NCBI GenBank assembly: GCA_002825515.1
Contig: PJET01000019.1
Coordinates: 1-11,807, forward strand
DNA length: 11,807 bases
Origin: Candidatus Thorarchaeota archaeon MP11T_1
Lineage (GTDB): Archaea; Asgardarchaeota; Thorarchaeia; Thorarchaeales; Thorarchaeaceae
Direction of reading: 5' to 3'
In this document: positions 1 through 6,999 of the stretch, in pieces
Position numbering within the stretch: the first letter of the stretch is position 1
How the letters are laid out: each line of letters starts with the position of its first letter
Position numbers and translations under genes: made by a program
The notes under the pieces: model-generated
Told to the model about the DNA's origin: nothing
The model's database searches: none
The model's input: only the letters and a program-made list of their open reading frames with translations

Positions 1-2103
1 CTCGACCAGAATGGCATGTGAGAATTTGTCCTTCAGGTCTTTGTTATGCGTGATGACAAAGATGATGAAGTCATTCTGCCATTTCCGAATCGCATCAGCG
101 AATGCATCCACCCCAGCTTCATCCAAGCGGGAATCAACCTCATCGAATTCCAGCATTCGGATATCAATACCCAAACGTTTCTGGACTACACGAGCCATTC
201 CACGCTTGAATGCTAGAGCAATGTACACGTGTTGCCCATGAGATAGCTGTGCATAGTCTCGAACCACACCATTGCGGCGATACTCAAAGTTCAATTCGGC
301 ATCAATCTGCACATCCAGTTCGGGACGCAGCTCCTTGAGCGCCGCATTAGCCTCGAACTGAAGCTCATCTAAGATAGTTTGGATGATGAAATTCGGAATG
401 CCACGGTTACTAAAAGCATCCACCACCATCTGACGAATCTTTAGCTCACGCTTAGCCTTCACTAAGTCGTCTTGCATCACCTTGAGTCTGTCTTTATCCC
501 CCGTGCGAATCTTGATTCTCTCTTCCAAACCTCCCTGTACACCGCTTTGGCTAGAAATTCTCCGGTTATACTCGGTAATTTCATCTTGAAGCTTGAGCTT
601 GGAAATCTCTTGGTTAATAGCGAAGATCTTGTTATTGAGCGCTGGCGCATCGGACTTATTGGCAGCTTCTTTCAGAGTTTTTAGATGCTGAGTGACCTCT
701 GTAATCTCTTGTTCGGCATCCCGAAGGCTCTTTGAAGTCTCTTTTTGGTCAGTATAAGCCCGATCAATCTCGGCACGTAGAGATTTCTGTTCTTTACCAA
801 GAGATTCTGCACGTGTCTCTAGTTTCTCTACCTCGGTTCGGCGCGTTTGTTCTGCCTTGAGCTTCTCATCCGCTCTCGCCTTCTTGCGGCGGCACTTGGA
901 CATATTATCTTCAAGGTCTTCAAGATCCTTCTGTTGCTTAGCCAACTTCTTCTTTACATCTTCCACCATCGACCGTCGATACTCAGCAGTGATACTCTGG
1001 TGACAAGTGGGGCACTCATCATCATCGGGCAGTGTCTTCTTCGTGATCTTCATCTGCGCTTTGATAGCAGCAATCAGTTCGCTTCCCTTTACTTCATCAG
1101 AACATATCTTATCGTATATAGCTTGGAGTTCCTCCAGGTTCTGACTGTTGTTTTGCAGTAGCGTACCCAAACGATCTTGAATCTGCTCTGCGCTCTGCTC
1201 ACTAGTCTTGAGTTCCAGCTCCTTATCAGAGATGAGCTTGGTTATCTTGGTGAGGCGAGTTTCACTAGACTTGGCATCCTCCTTCAGTTTCTTGAGCGCT
1301 ACTTCTTGCTCAGACACTCTCTTGTGGATGTCGATGTCTTGCTGGCCCAGCGATTGTTTCAAGTCCTCAACCGTTTGTCGCTTTTGCTGGATGCTCTTTT
1401 CGTTTGCCTCGATTGCTTCCTGATGAAGTTTAATCTTGGCCTGAGTAATTGCACATTCCCTAGTAGCCTTCTTGATATCCTCATCAGGATTTCCAATGAC
1501 TTGAATGGAACCTTCCAGGTTATCAATCTTACGCTTGACCGGGCGGCGCTTCTCCACCGCCATCTCTTCTAGCTTTGTGTAAGTAGCAAGGTTCAGCGGT
1601 TCCTTGAGGATTTCTTTTCGTTTCTTAGGATCGGTCACAGAAGTGATACCAGTGAGATCTGCCTGTCGAAAGAGAACAGAATATGTAAATGCTTTGTGGG
1701 AGATTTTGATAAGCTCTCGGATGAGCGCATCTGTTACGGATGGAGTACGTCCACTGATGGATTCAAAGTTACTACCAACAAGCTTGTACAGACGAACATC
1801 AGCAGAACCGGTACTGGTCCGGTGACGATAGATTCGATACACCTCCCGGTTCAGCTCAAAATCAAATTCAACAACAGCTTTCTTCTTGCCGTCCCGGACT
1901 ACCTTATCCAGAGTAGTGGCGTGTGATTGGTTGAATAACGCATACTCAATGGCCCGGAAGATTGTGGTCTTACCCACACCATTGGAGATTCGTTCGTTCT
2001 TCTGATTCCTGCCAACAATCAGAACAGTCTGGAAATTGGTACAATCAATCTCCGTCTTGCGGTGATTCATGAAGTTCTTGAGGTAAACTCTTAATGGTTT
2101 CAT
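1..2103 (-). CDS. sbcC: SbcC/Rad50-like (T4 gp46-like) recombination ATPase, C-terminus cut by window edge
   Basis: SMC-type ATPase subunit of an SbcCD/Mre11-Rad50 nuclease that binds and holds DNA ends. 701 codons are visible and no stop is reached. The N-terminal ABC half carries a stretched Walker A (residues 31-47, GRNQ...SNGVGKTT) and a Q-loop in LFRQADL (Q147). Two long charged coiled-coil arms flank a zinc hook CPTC (364-367). The C-terminal half has the signature LSHGQ (620-624), Walker B ending FDE (D654, E655), a D-loop SRLD, and the H-loop ITH (H686). All ATPase motifs are therefore present and only a short tail is missing. The ATG at 2103-2101 overlaps the stop of the SbcD-like gene as ATGA, which implies translational coupling and a two-subunit complex. 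The arms are far shorter than in E. coli SbcC (about 1050 residues), as is usual in phages. Function is inferred from motifs; phage gp46/gp47 pairs process ends for recombination-dependent replication. Confidence 0.93.
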   Translation of the reverse strand, partial: MKPLRVYLKNFMNHRKTEIDCTNFQTVLIVGRNQKNERISNGVGKTTIFRAIEYALFNQSHATTLDKVVRDGKKKAVVEFDFELNREVYRIYRHRTSTGSADVRLYKLVGSNFESISGRTPSVTDALIRELIKISHKAFTYSVLFRQADLTGITSVTDPKKRKEILKEPLNLATYTKLEEMAVEKRRPVKRKIDNLEGSIQVIGNPDEDIKKATRECAITQAKIKLHQEAIEANEKSIQQKRQTVEDLKQSLGQQDIDIHKRVSEQEVALKKLKEDAKSSETRLTKITKLISDKELELKTSEQSAEQIQDRLGTLLQNNSQNLEELQAIYDKICSDEVKGSELIAAIKAQMKITKKTLPDDDECPTCHQSITAEYRRSMVEDVKKKLAKQQKDLEDLEDNMSKCRRKKARADEKLKAEQTRRTEVEKLETRAESLGKEQKSLRAEIDRAYTDQKETSKSLRDAEQEITEVTQHLKTLKEAANKSDAPALNNKIFAINQEISKLKLQDEITEYNRRISSQSGVQGGLEERIKIRTGDKDRLKVMQDDLVKAKRELKIRQMVVDAFSNRGIPNFIIQTILDELQFEANAALKELRPELDVQIDAELNFEYRRNGVVRDYAQLSHGQHVYIALAFKRGMARVVQKRLGIDIRMLEFDEVDSRLDEAGVDAFADAIRKWQNDFIIFVITHNKDLKDKFSHAILVE

Positions 2104-3320
2104 TTCAGATACTTATCCTCGTACTGTTGACGAACTTCATGCGCAGCGGACTTGAAAGCCTCTCGTTCCCAATCGTCCTCAAAATGGTCTCGTGTATCAG
2201 CCCACTTGTTGATGGTCTGGGCAATTTCCATTGTGTTATCGAACGCATCCTCTGGAGCAATCTGAATAGTAGAAATGGAACGAGTTTCTGAAAATCCACA
2301 GATATGATGGACTTCCAAATGATCTCTCAGATAGTTCTCGACCTTCTCTCTATCCACGCTTTCCAAATCAGGACCATTCAGCTGAATGTCTACACGAACA
2401 ATTGCTTCCTTGAAATCAATCTTCTTGGATAGAAAACAGAGTTCGTTAACCACAAATTCTGTTGAGTCTTTCCCTGGTGGGACATCAATCCTTACTGGGC
2501 GTAAGGATCTGGTGGGGAGAATTATCTCCTCGAAGTTGTTGGTCATATCTAAATCGAGTAGAATTGCGACCTTGTTATTCTCTATCTCGATCTTATGGAA
2601 GTCCGAACGATCTAAGCTTCCGATATGTGCAATATACGGATTACGATGTTGAATGACTTGTGGGTGATGAATATGTCCCATCCACACATAGTCAAACCAA
2701 TCGAACATCTCCGGTGGAACATACAGCTCGTTTAAATGATCGCTAATCTCATCACCAATAGAAAGAGAACCTTCTAGAGCTAGATGCCCAATACAGATCT
2801 TGAGCTTATCAGATGGTTCCTGTATGACTGGTTCAATTTCGCTCCTCAGTTTCTTAAGGCCATCTTCCTTGCTCTTGACTTCGTACATCCGCTTATCACG
2901 GAAGGGCACAAGAACTACTGTGAACTCTTTGCCAAACTCAAGCCTGGTAACGTTCTTATGAACATTAGCGTAGCGCAAGTCGAGTTCAGAGACTAAATCC
3001 AAAGCTGATACAACGTACTGTCCGCTACGAACAATATCGTGGTTGCCCATGACAATGTGAACCTGGATTCCAGAACGCTCACATTTCTTGAGCCAGCACA
3101 TGAAGATACTGATTACAGCGGGGTGCGGGCGATAATCCTGGTACACATCACCAGTGATTACGATGAACCTGACCCCTTTCTCAATACAGAGATTATAGGC
3201 CCAATCAAGCAAATTGATTTGATCTTGAACTCTGCTATTTAGGTTCCCAAATTCGGCGGGCTTACCAAGGTGGATGGATCTTCCAATATGGATATCACCT
3301 AGAATTAAACATTTGTTCAT
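2100..3320 (-). CDS. sbcD: SbcD/Mre11-like (T4 gp47-like) nuclease subunit
   Basis: Calcineurin-type metallophosphoesterase, the nuclease partner of the SbcC-like ATPase downstream. Counting from the ATG at 3320, 406 residues carry the phosphoesterase motifs in order: GDIHIG (8-13, metal ligands D9 and H11), GDVYQD (57-62), GNHD (92-95), GHL (178-180) and GHIHHP (215-220). These are expected for a two-metal Mre11 active site. The C-terminal 150 residues would be the capping and SbcC-binding region. The frame stays open to an ATG at 3365, but the ATG at 3320 is preferred because MNKCLILGDIH begins directly at the first core strand and AAGGAG lies about 10 bases upstream. That start overlaps the end of the primase-finger gene by 26 bases, and the stop overlaps the SbcC start by 4 bases. 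The family call is firm; the role in phage replication or end processing is inferred. Confidence 0.95.
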   Translation of the reverse strand: MNKCLILGDIHIGRSIHLGKPAEFGNLNSRVQDQINLLDWAYNLCIEKGVRFIVITGDVYQDYRPHPAVISIFMCWLKKCERSGIQVHIVMGNHDIVRSGQYVVSALDLVSELDLRYANVHKNVTRLEFGKEFTVVLVPFRDKRMYEVKSKEDGLKKLRSEIEPVIQEPSDKLKICIGHLALEGSLSIGDEISDHLNELYVPPEMFDWFDYVWMGHIHHPQVIQHRNPYIAHIGSLDRSDFHKIEIENNKVAILLDLDMTNNFEEIILPTRSLRPVRIDVPPGKDSTEFVVNELCFLSKKIDFKEAIVRVDIQLNGPDLESVDREKVENYLRDHLEVHHICGFSETRSISTIQIAPEDAFDNTMEIAQTINKWADTRDHFEDDWEREAFKSAAHEVRQQYEDKYLK

Positions 3321-3942
3321 CAGATAGAAGCTCCTTGGCCCGTTCAATTCGAGCTTGAAGTTCATTCGGTTTGATGCGGGGTGCCTTGGACATCATGTAA
3401 AAATCCAACCACCAAATTAGTTTATCTATATAGCGCAACGCATCGGGGTTGTGCTTATGTTTTTGGATCATCTCCTGAAGAAACTTAGAACCATCTAAAA
3501 GAGCTAGGTTTATACTATCCTCATGCTCTTGATAGTTGTCTTCTAGGGCTACATCTTCTTCATCACCATGCTGAGCGAGAATATCCTCAACCACAGACGT
3601 TCTGGTTTTTTCGGTATAGGAAGCAATAAACTCCACCGCCTGACCGCTTTGGTGACAACCGAAACAGAAAAAACGATCTGTGGCGAAGTTGTATCCAAAC
3701 GATCCTGTTCGTTCTCTCGCGTCTTTATGAGACGGAAACGGACATGTTATACTAACACTCCAGACCGAATCTGGGCGCGGCTCCATCTTAAATCCGTAGG
3801 AATGTAAGATATCTAAGAGCCGAACCTTCCGATTAGCCTTTTTGATATGGGCATATCTTTGATCATCATTTCCAGAAGTTCCACCTTGGCTCTCACCAGC
3901 TTTTCCGGAGTTGGATCTGGAGTTATCTGAAACTTTGCACAT
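3295..3942 (-). CDS. DnaG-type CHC2 primase zinc-finger protein without catalytic domain
   Basis: The 215-residue frame holds a zinc-binding domain like the N-terminus of bacterial DnaG: a helix KVRLLDILHSYGF (39-51), CPFPSH (C67, H72), and FFCFGCHQSG (C93, C96). It then becomes acidic and helical, with no TOPRIM or polymerase motif. DnaG zinc domains read template DNA at priming sites, so this may be a stand-alone template-recognition or regulatory subunit, or a small DNA-binding protein. The start is uncertain. The only usual start codon before the zinc domain is the ATG at 3942, which has no good ribosome binding site and yields a Ser/Gly/Asn-rich N-terminus. That segment overlaps, in another frame, a more protein-like 69-codon gene by 130 bases. 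No GTG or TTG lies between residue 1 and the domain. An in-frame ATG at residue 53 would remove part of the fold. A frameshift fusion is possible. The end overlaps the SbcD-like start. Confidence 0.75.
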   Translation of the reverse strand: MCKVSDNSRSNSGKAGESQGGTSGNDDQRYAHIKKANRKVRLLDILHSYGFKMEPRPDSVWSVSITCPFPSHKDARERTGSFGYNFATDRFFCFGCHQSGQAVEFIASYTEKTRTSVVEDILAQHGDEEDVALEDNYQEHEDSINLALLDGSKFLQEMIQKHKHNPDALRYIDKLIWWLDFYMMSKAPRIKPNELQARIERAKELLSDEQMFNSR

Positions 3943-4022
3943 AGGCTCTTGTATGCAGCCAGAGCTTCCTTCTCTTCGGTGATCATCTGAATCATCCGGG
4001 TTCTGAGGTCACTGGCTTGCAT
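3813..4022 (-). CDS. Unknown 69-residue helical protein
   Basis: I do not recognise this protein. From the ATG at 4022 it gives 69 residues, mostly amphipathic helix with a break at PDPTPEK (35-41), and ends KRLIGRFGS. The composition looks like a genuine protein (regular A, E, K, L, M), unlike the Ser/Gly/Asn-rich reading of the same DNA in the primase-finger frame. The frame stays open further upstream to 4064, but MQASDL is preferred since it overlaps the 183-residue gene by only 14 bases. It may stand alone, or it may be the true N-terminus of the primase-finger protein reached by a frameshift near codon 60, where the message reads TCAAAAAGG. Role unknown. Confidence 0.6.
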   Translation of the reverse strand: MQASDLRTRMIQMITEEKEALAAYKSLCAKFQITPDPTPEKLVRAKVELLEMMIKDMPISKRLIGRFGS

Positions 4023-4560
4023 TTGAACCCTGTCGTGCTGACTGGCTCGACAAGTTCTTCGCATTGAGTTCGCGCTTTAACTGAAGTAATTCATACTCTA
4101 ATTCATTCAGACGATCTCTATACAATAGAATAATCTTAGTGACGGCACTCAATGCGACAACAGAGCCTTTGCCATTATCTTCTTCATTCTCATCATTATT
4201 CAAGTCAAGCGCTAATTGAATTAAGTCTTGACGAATTTCGCGTTCAACATCATCAGCGATTCCACCCTTGTTCTGTGCAAGAGTCTTGTCTTCGGCCATC
4301 TTGATAAAACGAGAGATAATGTTGATAGCGCGATTGTTTTGCTCATTATAATGCTGAATAGTTTTCTCAGCCTTCTCATCAAACTTGCGTTTATATTCTT
4401 CGCGCTCAATCTTCTCTTTCTCTTTTCGTTCCGCGTTCTTGTTCTTTAATTTGACACCACGTGTAGCTACAACTTCCTTGTCAACATCTTGGAAGCCTAA
4501 ACGTCTATTCGGATCTCTGGGGGCCGCAACTGGATTCGCAAACTTATTATAACCTATCAT
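4009..4560 (-). CDS. Unknown 183-residue charged coiled-coil protein
   Basis: I do not recognise this protein. Residues 40-75 are a very basic and acidic helix rich in KEKEKIEREE-type runs. An acidic stretch with NDENEEDNG follows around residues 120-130, then a second leucine-heptad helix near 150-167 (LYRDRLNELEYELLQLKREL). There is no signal peptide or membrane segment. The pattern suggests an oligomeric scaffold, chaperone-like or nucleic-acid-associated protein, but nothing fixes a function. Its ATG overlaps the stop of the previous gene as ATGA, which is followed at once by a second in-frame stop TAG for that gene. The terminal TGA is followed by open frame that runs into the primase-finger frame. 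Confidence 0.8.
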   Translation of the reverse strand: MIGYNKFANPVAAPRDPNRRLGFQDVDKEVVATRGVKLKNKNAERKEKEKIEREEYKRKFDEKAEKTIQHYNEQNNRAINIISRFIKMAEDKTLAQNKGGIADDVEREIRQDLIQLALDLNNDENEEDNGKGSVVALSAVTKIILLYRDRLNELEYELLQLKRELNAKNLSSQSARQGSNASQ

Positions 4561-4937
4561 CCTTCGTCAATCTCCACTAAGGCTCTCTCCTCACCAAGGA
4601 CGAGAGGCTCATGTGGTCCTATAACATCTCCACCAATCTTGGTGCGAATTGACGAAATTAGTTCAGTAGCCAGCGATTCGATAAACTCGCCAACCTCGTG
4701 AGCATCAGCTGTTTTGCCAAAGTAATCCTCTGCTCGGACCACCGCGCTCCACAGAAGGTTCTCCACATCTGTCTGCAATTCATTGCTGGAGTACACATAC
4801 TCATCTAAATCATTGCGAATCGGATTGTTTCTGACTTGATGGGTCAATTTCATAGCAACTTTCTCTAGACCTTGAAAATTAGCCTCCTCAGCCTGAGCCA
4901 TCAATCTTTTTTTGAGATTTTGAGAAATGGTACGCAT
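4557..4937 (-). CDS. Unknown 126-residue protein
   Basis: I do not recognise this protein. It begins with a basic helix (SQNLKKRLMAQAEEA) and continues as an acidic, largely helical soluble protein with a glycine-containing hinge (TKIGGDVIGPHEP, about 98-110) and an acidic tail. The start is well supported: GGAG lies about 7 bases before the ATG at 4937, and this ATG overlaps the previous stop as TAATG. The stop overlaps the next gene as ATGA. It belongs to a run of eight small coupled genes and is probably made in step with them. Confidence 0.8.
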   Translation of the reverse strand: MRTISQNLKKRLMAQAEEANFQGLEKVAMKLTHQVRNNPIRNDLDEYVYSSNELQTDVENLLWSAVVRAEDYFGKTADAHEVGEFIESLATELISSIRTKIGGDVIGPHEPLVLGEERALVEIDEG

Positions 4938-5203
4938 TACAACTCTCCGTAGAATGGTGTTCCAGCTAGCATTTCATCTGTTTCCATATATCCGTAATTG
5001 TGAGTAGAACGATCTTTGGGACTTACGTATCTCTGGCGAGTTCCCTGAAGTGGATTTGGCTCGAATATTTTTGCTAGTGGAGTTTTGGAACTATCAATTT
5101 TTCCCTCTAAAATGAGTTCTAGGATACGGAAAAGCTTCTGACGACGCTCTGAACGCCTACGCCGCTCCATAAGTTCCTTGGCTTTTCCAATACTATCATC
5201 CAT
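4937..5203 (-). CDS. Unknown 88-residue basic protein
   Basis: I do not recognise this protein. From the ATG at 5203 it opens with a short acidic patch followed by an arginine-rich helix (MERRRRSERRQKLFRILELIL, about residues 12-32, described from the translation), then a polar C-terminal half with several Pro, Tyr and Gly (NPLQGTRQRYVSPKD). The basic helix could bind nucleic acid or an acidic partner, which is an inference. A TTG at 5215, four codons upstream in frame, is the alternative start; neither site has a strong Shine-Dalgarno, though TTG has a GAG about 8 bases upstream. The stop overlaps the next ATG as TAATG. Confidence 0.75.
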   Translation of the reverse strand: MDDSIGKAKELMERRRRSERRQKLFRILELILEGKIDSSKTPLAKIFEPNPLQGTRQRYVSPKDRSTHNYGYMETDEMLAGTPFYGEL

Positions 5204-5228
5204 GCAAGTATGCAACGTTATTACTCAT

Positions 5229-5561
5229 TTACTCAACCCGGCGGAAACCACCCTTTCCTGTAAGCTTCGAATTCGTCAGACCGTAAGCCTCATCTTCTTT
5301 CTCGGCCAAATATTGCTCCATACAAGCCACAACCGCTTTTCCGATGTTATCGGGGGTCGCTCCATCTATCACACGTAGCTTAACATCTTGATATATGGCA
5401 ATTTTTTCTTCTTGACTCAAAGCAAAAGATACCTTGCGAGGTTCCTTAGGTTCGGGATTTTCCGTGCCGTACTTACTGTTATCCTCCGAATAACCCTTTT
5501 TTTCTTCGGAAGTTAGCCGACCAGTCGCTAATCTTTGTACAATATCATTTTGTCCACTCAT
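5229..5561 (-). CDS. Unknown 110-residue protein
   Basis: I do not recognise this protein. The first 40 residues are polar and probably disordered (KKGYSEDNSKYGTENPEPKEPRK). The rest reads as a compact helical domain (SQEEKIAIYQDVKLRVIDGATPDNIGKAVVACMEQYLAE), followed by a flexible tail ending GKGGFRRVE. The ATG at 5561 overlaps the preceding stop as ATGA. The codon pattern and tight packing support a real gene. No catalytic motif is visible. Confidence 0.8.
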   Translation of the reverse strand: MSGQNDIVQRLATGRLTSEEKKGYSEDNSKYGTENPEPKEPRKVSFALSQEEKIAIYQDVKLRVIDGATPDNIGKAVVACMEQYLAEKEDEAYGLTNSKLTGKGGFRRVE

Positions 5562-5806
5562 GCATCACCTAATCTTTGGGAGCTGAAAGCGTTGAGCTGA
5601 ATCTGGACATTATTAGGAGAGCCACAGACTTGCTCGGCACGCCTGGCCGAAATTACGTACTCGCTAGCTGCTTTATCAACCTCAGCCTTCAATTCCCTTG
5701 TTAATCCTTTGGGGCCTAATATACTAAGCCGTTCCTGTAGTATATGCAAGGTTAACGCATTGACATATAAATCAATGATTGCTGGGTGTATAAAATGAAA
5801 CTTCAT
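5558..5806 (-). CDS. Unknown 82-residue helical protein
   Basis: I do not recognise this protein. It has a hydrophobic, aromatic N-terminal helix (FHFIHPAIIDLYVNALTLHIL, about residues 3-23, with histidines and an aspartate that argue against a membrane anchor), then a charged helix (ELKAEVDKAASEYVISARRAEQV) and a short polar tail. Both ends overlap neighbours by 4 bases (ATGA), so it is probably translated by coupling. It may be a small interaction subunit, but this is not testable from sequence alone. Confidence 0.78.
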   Translation of the reverse strand: MKFHFIHPAIIDLYVNALTLHILQERLSILGPKGLTRELKAEVDKAASEYVISARRAEQVCGSPNNVQIQLNAFSSQRLGDA

Positions 5807-6255
5807 CCGAACTTCCGGCCCCTGACTGAGGCTAAACTCAATTTCCTTTCTGGTTTTTTGATTTCCGGTATTCCTTTTACAAATGACATCTCATCTTCGG
5901 CTGGTAATAACTCCTCGTCCAACTCACCAGGGACCAAAATGAGCTGAGCATATATGCCGCAGGGCTTATGCATTTGGATAAACCTCTCCAGCAAGTGGTA
6001 CTCGTGATCGGTCCACAGCCGCTTGAATTTTTGATCGAAACGATCCTGAAGATTGTATACTAGATTGCGTATAGCATTTTGTTCCAGCATAGGACGGTCA
6101 AACAATCTGACGGCATCAAGATAATCAGTGACGCCATCAACGTTTACCAAAGAGTCATCTAGTTTTAGGATGCGATTCTGCGTAGACGGACAAAGAACAA
6201 AACCGTTCTCTGATCTGCCATAGCACCCTAATACCAGATATGCACTTTCCTGCAC
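5803..6255 (-). CDS. Unknown 150-residue protein, GTG start
   Basis: I do not recognise this protein. It looks like an alpha/beta soluble protein: a beta-rich beginning (SAYLVLGCYGRSENGFVLC), a central helical part with aromatic residues (KRLWTDHEYHLLERFIQMHK) and a basic tail (ASVRGRKFG). Its start is GTG at 6255: the frame is closed by TGA 12 bases upstream, and no ATG occurs before residue 55. The Shine-Dalgarno is weak (GATGAG, too far upstream), so expression may depend on coupling from the gene ending at 6274. The stop overlaps the next ATG as ATGA. Confidence 0.8.
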   Translation of the reverse strand: MQESAYLVLGCYGRSENGFVLCPSTQNRILKLDDSLVNVDGVTDYLDAVRLFDRPMLEQNAIRNLVYNLQDRFDQKFKRLWTDHEYHLLERFIQMHKPCGIYAQLILVPGELDEELLPAEDEMSFVKGIPEIKKPERKLSLASVRGRKFG

Positions 6256-6273
6256 CGGAACCGCTGCTCATCT

Positions 6274-6597
6274 TTAGAGATCCCTGGGAACGATCTTCAG
6301 AACAGTATACTTGCCCGATTGTGATAGGTCGAATGTGAGAGGGCCTCTCTCATCCGATCCCCAACGAACTTTACGCAGAGCTTCGTCCAAAGCAGGAAGA
6401 ACAGCCGCTGACTTCAAAATCAGATGCAGAGCATCCGGGACAGCCTTCTCTAACTTCTTCTCTCGCGTCACATGATTTGCAACTACCTGATCTGGAAGCG
6501 CATAAATTTCAAGTGGAACTTCTTTGATTTTGTTCCAGATTTTCTCTGCAAAAGTTTGTTCGGCAGTACTTTCGTCAGCCTTCTTTCTCGTAGTCAT
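6274..6597 (-). CDS. Unknown 107-residue protein
   Basis: I do not recognise this protein. A charged N-terminus (TTRKKADESTAEQ) leads into helices around KIWNKIKEVPLEIYALP and EKAVPDALHLILKSAAVLPALDEAL, ending in a short strand-rich part (YTVLKIVPRDL). The start is secure: AAGGAG sits 8 bases before the ATG at 6597. It lies 17 bases after the thioredoxin gene, so the two are likely cotranscribed, but no motif ties it to redox chemistry. Confidence 0.8.
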   Translation of the reverse strand: MTTRKKADESTAEQTFAEKIWNKIKEVPLEIYALPDQVVANHVTREKKLEKAVPDALHLILKSAAVLPALDEALRKVRWGSDERGPLTFDLSQSGKYTVLKIVPRDL

Positions 6598-6614
6598 ACT
6601 TTCAACTCCTTACT

Positions 6615-6914
6615 TTAGGCAGCTCTATTTTGATCTTTTACAATATCTCTCAGCTCCTTTCTGAGAGAATCGACCATAATACTGCCTACAAACCTAGTGA
6701 TTTCCTCACCATTCCTGAATACTATAACAGTAGGTACGCTCCTGATCTTGTAATCTTTCGCCAGGCGCGGATGATCATCAACATCCACTTCCTGAAACTT
6801 TACAGTAGAAAACTCAGGTTTGACCCTTTTTATTGTGCTGGTCACTATCTTACATGGAGCACACCAAGTTGCGGCAAATTTCACAAGACTAATTCCTTTA
6901 TCAATGTCCAGCAT
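6615..6914 (-). CDS. Thioredoxin
   Basis: Small thiol-disulfide oxidoreductase. Counting from the ATG at 6914, 99 residues contain the active site WCAPC (17-21), preceded by a strand LVKFAAT, and the cis-proline loop SVPTV (P61). It covers most of the thioredoxin fold. WCAPC differs from the common WCGPC by Ala for Gly, a frequent variant. The start is debatable. AAGGAG lies 6 bases before the ATG at 6914, an excellent site, and the call uses it. However, the frame is open to a TTG at 6947, and the extra residues (MKLKEIDKETL) resemble the first strand of thioredoxins. Phage thioredoxins may support ribonucleotide reductase or, as host thioredoxin does for T7 polymerase, replication; neither partner is in this window. 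It is the first gene after a terminator. Confidence 0.92.
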   Translation of the reverse strand: MLDIDKGISLVKFAATWCAPCKIVTSTIKRVKPEFSTVKFQEVDVDDHPRLAKDYKIRSVPTVIVFRNGEEITRFVGSIMVDSLRKELRDIVKDQNRAA

Positions 6915-6920
6915 CAGAGT

Positions 6921-6926
6921 CTCCTT
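6921..6926 (-). promoter_or_regulatory. Ribosome binding site deciding the thioredoxin start
   Basis: The minus strand reads AAGGAG here, 6 bases before the ATG at 6914. It is the strongest Shine-Dalgarno near the gene and favours the shorter protein over the upstream TTG at 6947. Confidence 0.6.
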
Positions 6927-6970
6927 GTCTATTTCTTTAAGTTTCAAGTCTTGCTGAACACTTGCTTTAC

Positions 6971-6999
6971 TCTATAAATTGGGCAAAACAAAGACACAA
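6971..6999 (-). promoter_or_regulatory. Weak sigma70-like promoter for the thioredoxin-to-SbcC unit
   Basis: On the minus strand TTGTGT (6994-6999) and TATAGA (6971-6976) are separated by 17 bases, matching the first three positions of the -35 consensus and the first four of the -10. It sits directly after a terminator and about 57 bases before the thioredoxin ATG, where a restart of transcription would be needed. The match is weak, and a phage polymerase or modified sigma factor could use something else. Confidence 0.3.

Noticed and set aside
847..1572. Long plus-strand frames (about 104 and 131 codons) with leucine-rich products
   Set aside because: They lie opposite the coiled-coil arms of the SbcC-like gene. 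The leucine and phenylalanine richness is what antisense of Glu/Lys codons gives, and there is no ribosome binding site or motif.
4009..4011. TGA between the 183-residue gene and the primase-finger frame, which are in the same frame, suggesting stop-codon readthrough
   Set aside because: The segment after TGA looks like a shadow of the 69-residue gene, and no readthrough signal is recognisable. A frameshift from the other frame is the better alternative.
5196..5228. Mini-frame MSNNVAYLHG on the minus strand after the 110-residue gene
   Set aside because: Only ten codons; at most it could help couple translation to the 88-residue gene. Not supportable as a gene.
6160..6268. Minus-strand 36-codon frame from an ATG just upstream of the 150-residue gene
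   Set aside because: It overlaps the well-formed 150-residue frame, has no Shine-Dalgarno, and the product has no protein-like character. GTG 6255 is a better explanation.
6973..6979. TATAAAT on the plus strand resembling a T4-type late promoter
   Set aside because: There is no plus-strand gene to drive, and the same bases are the -10-like element read on the other strand.
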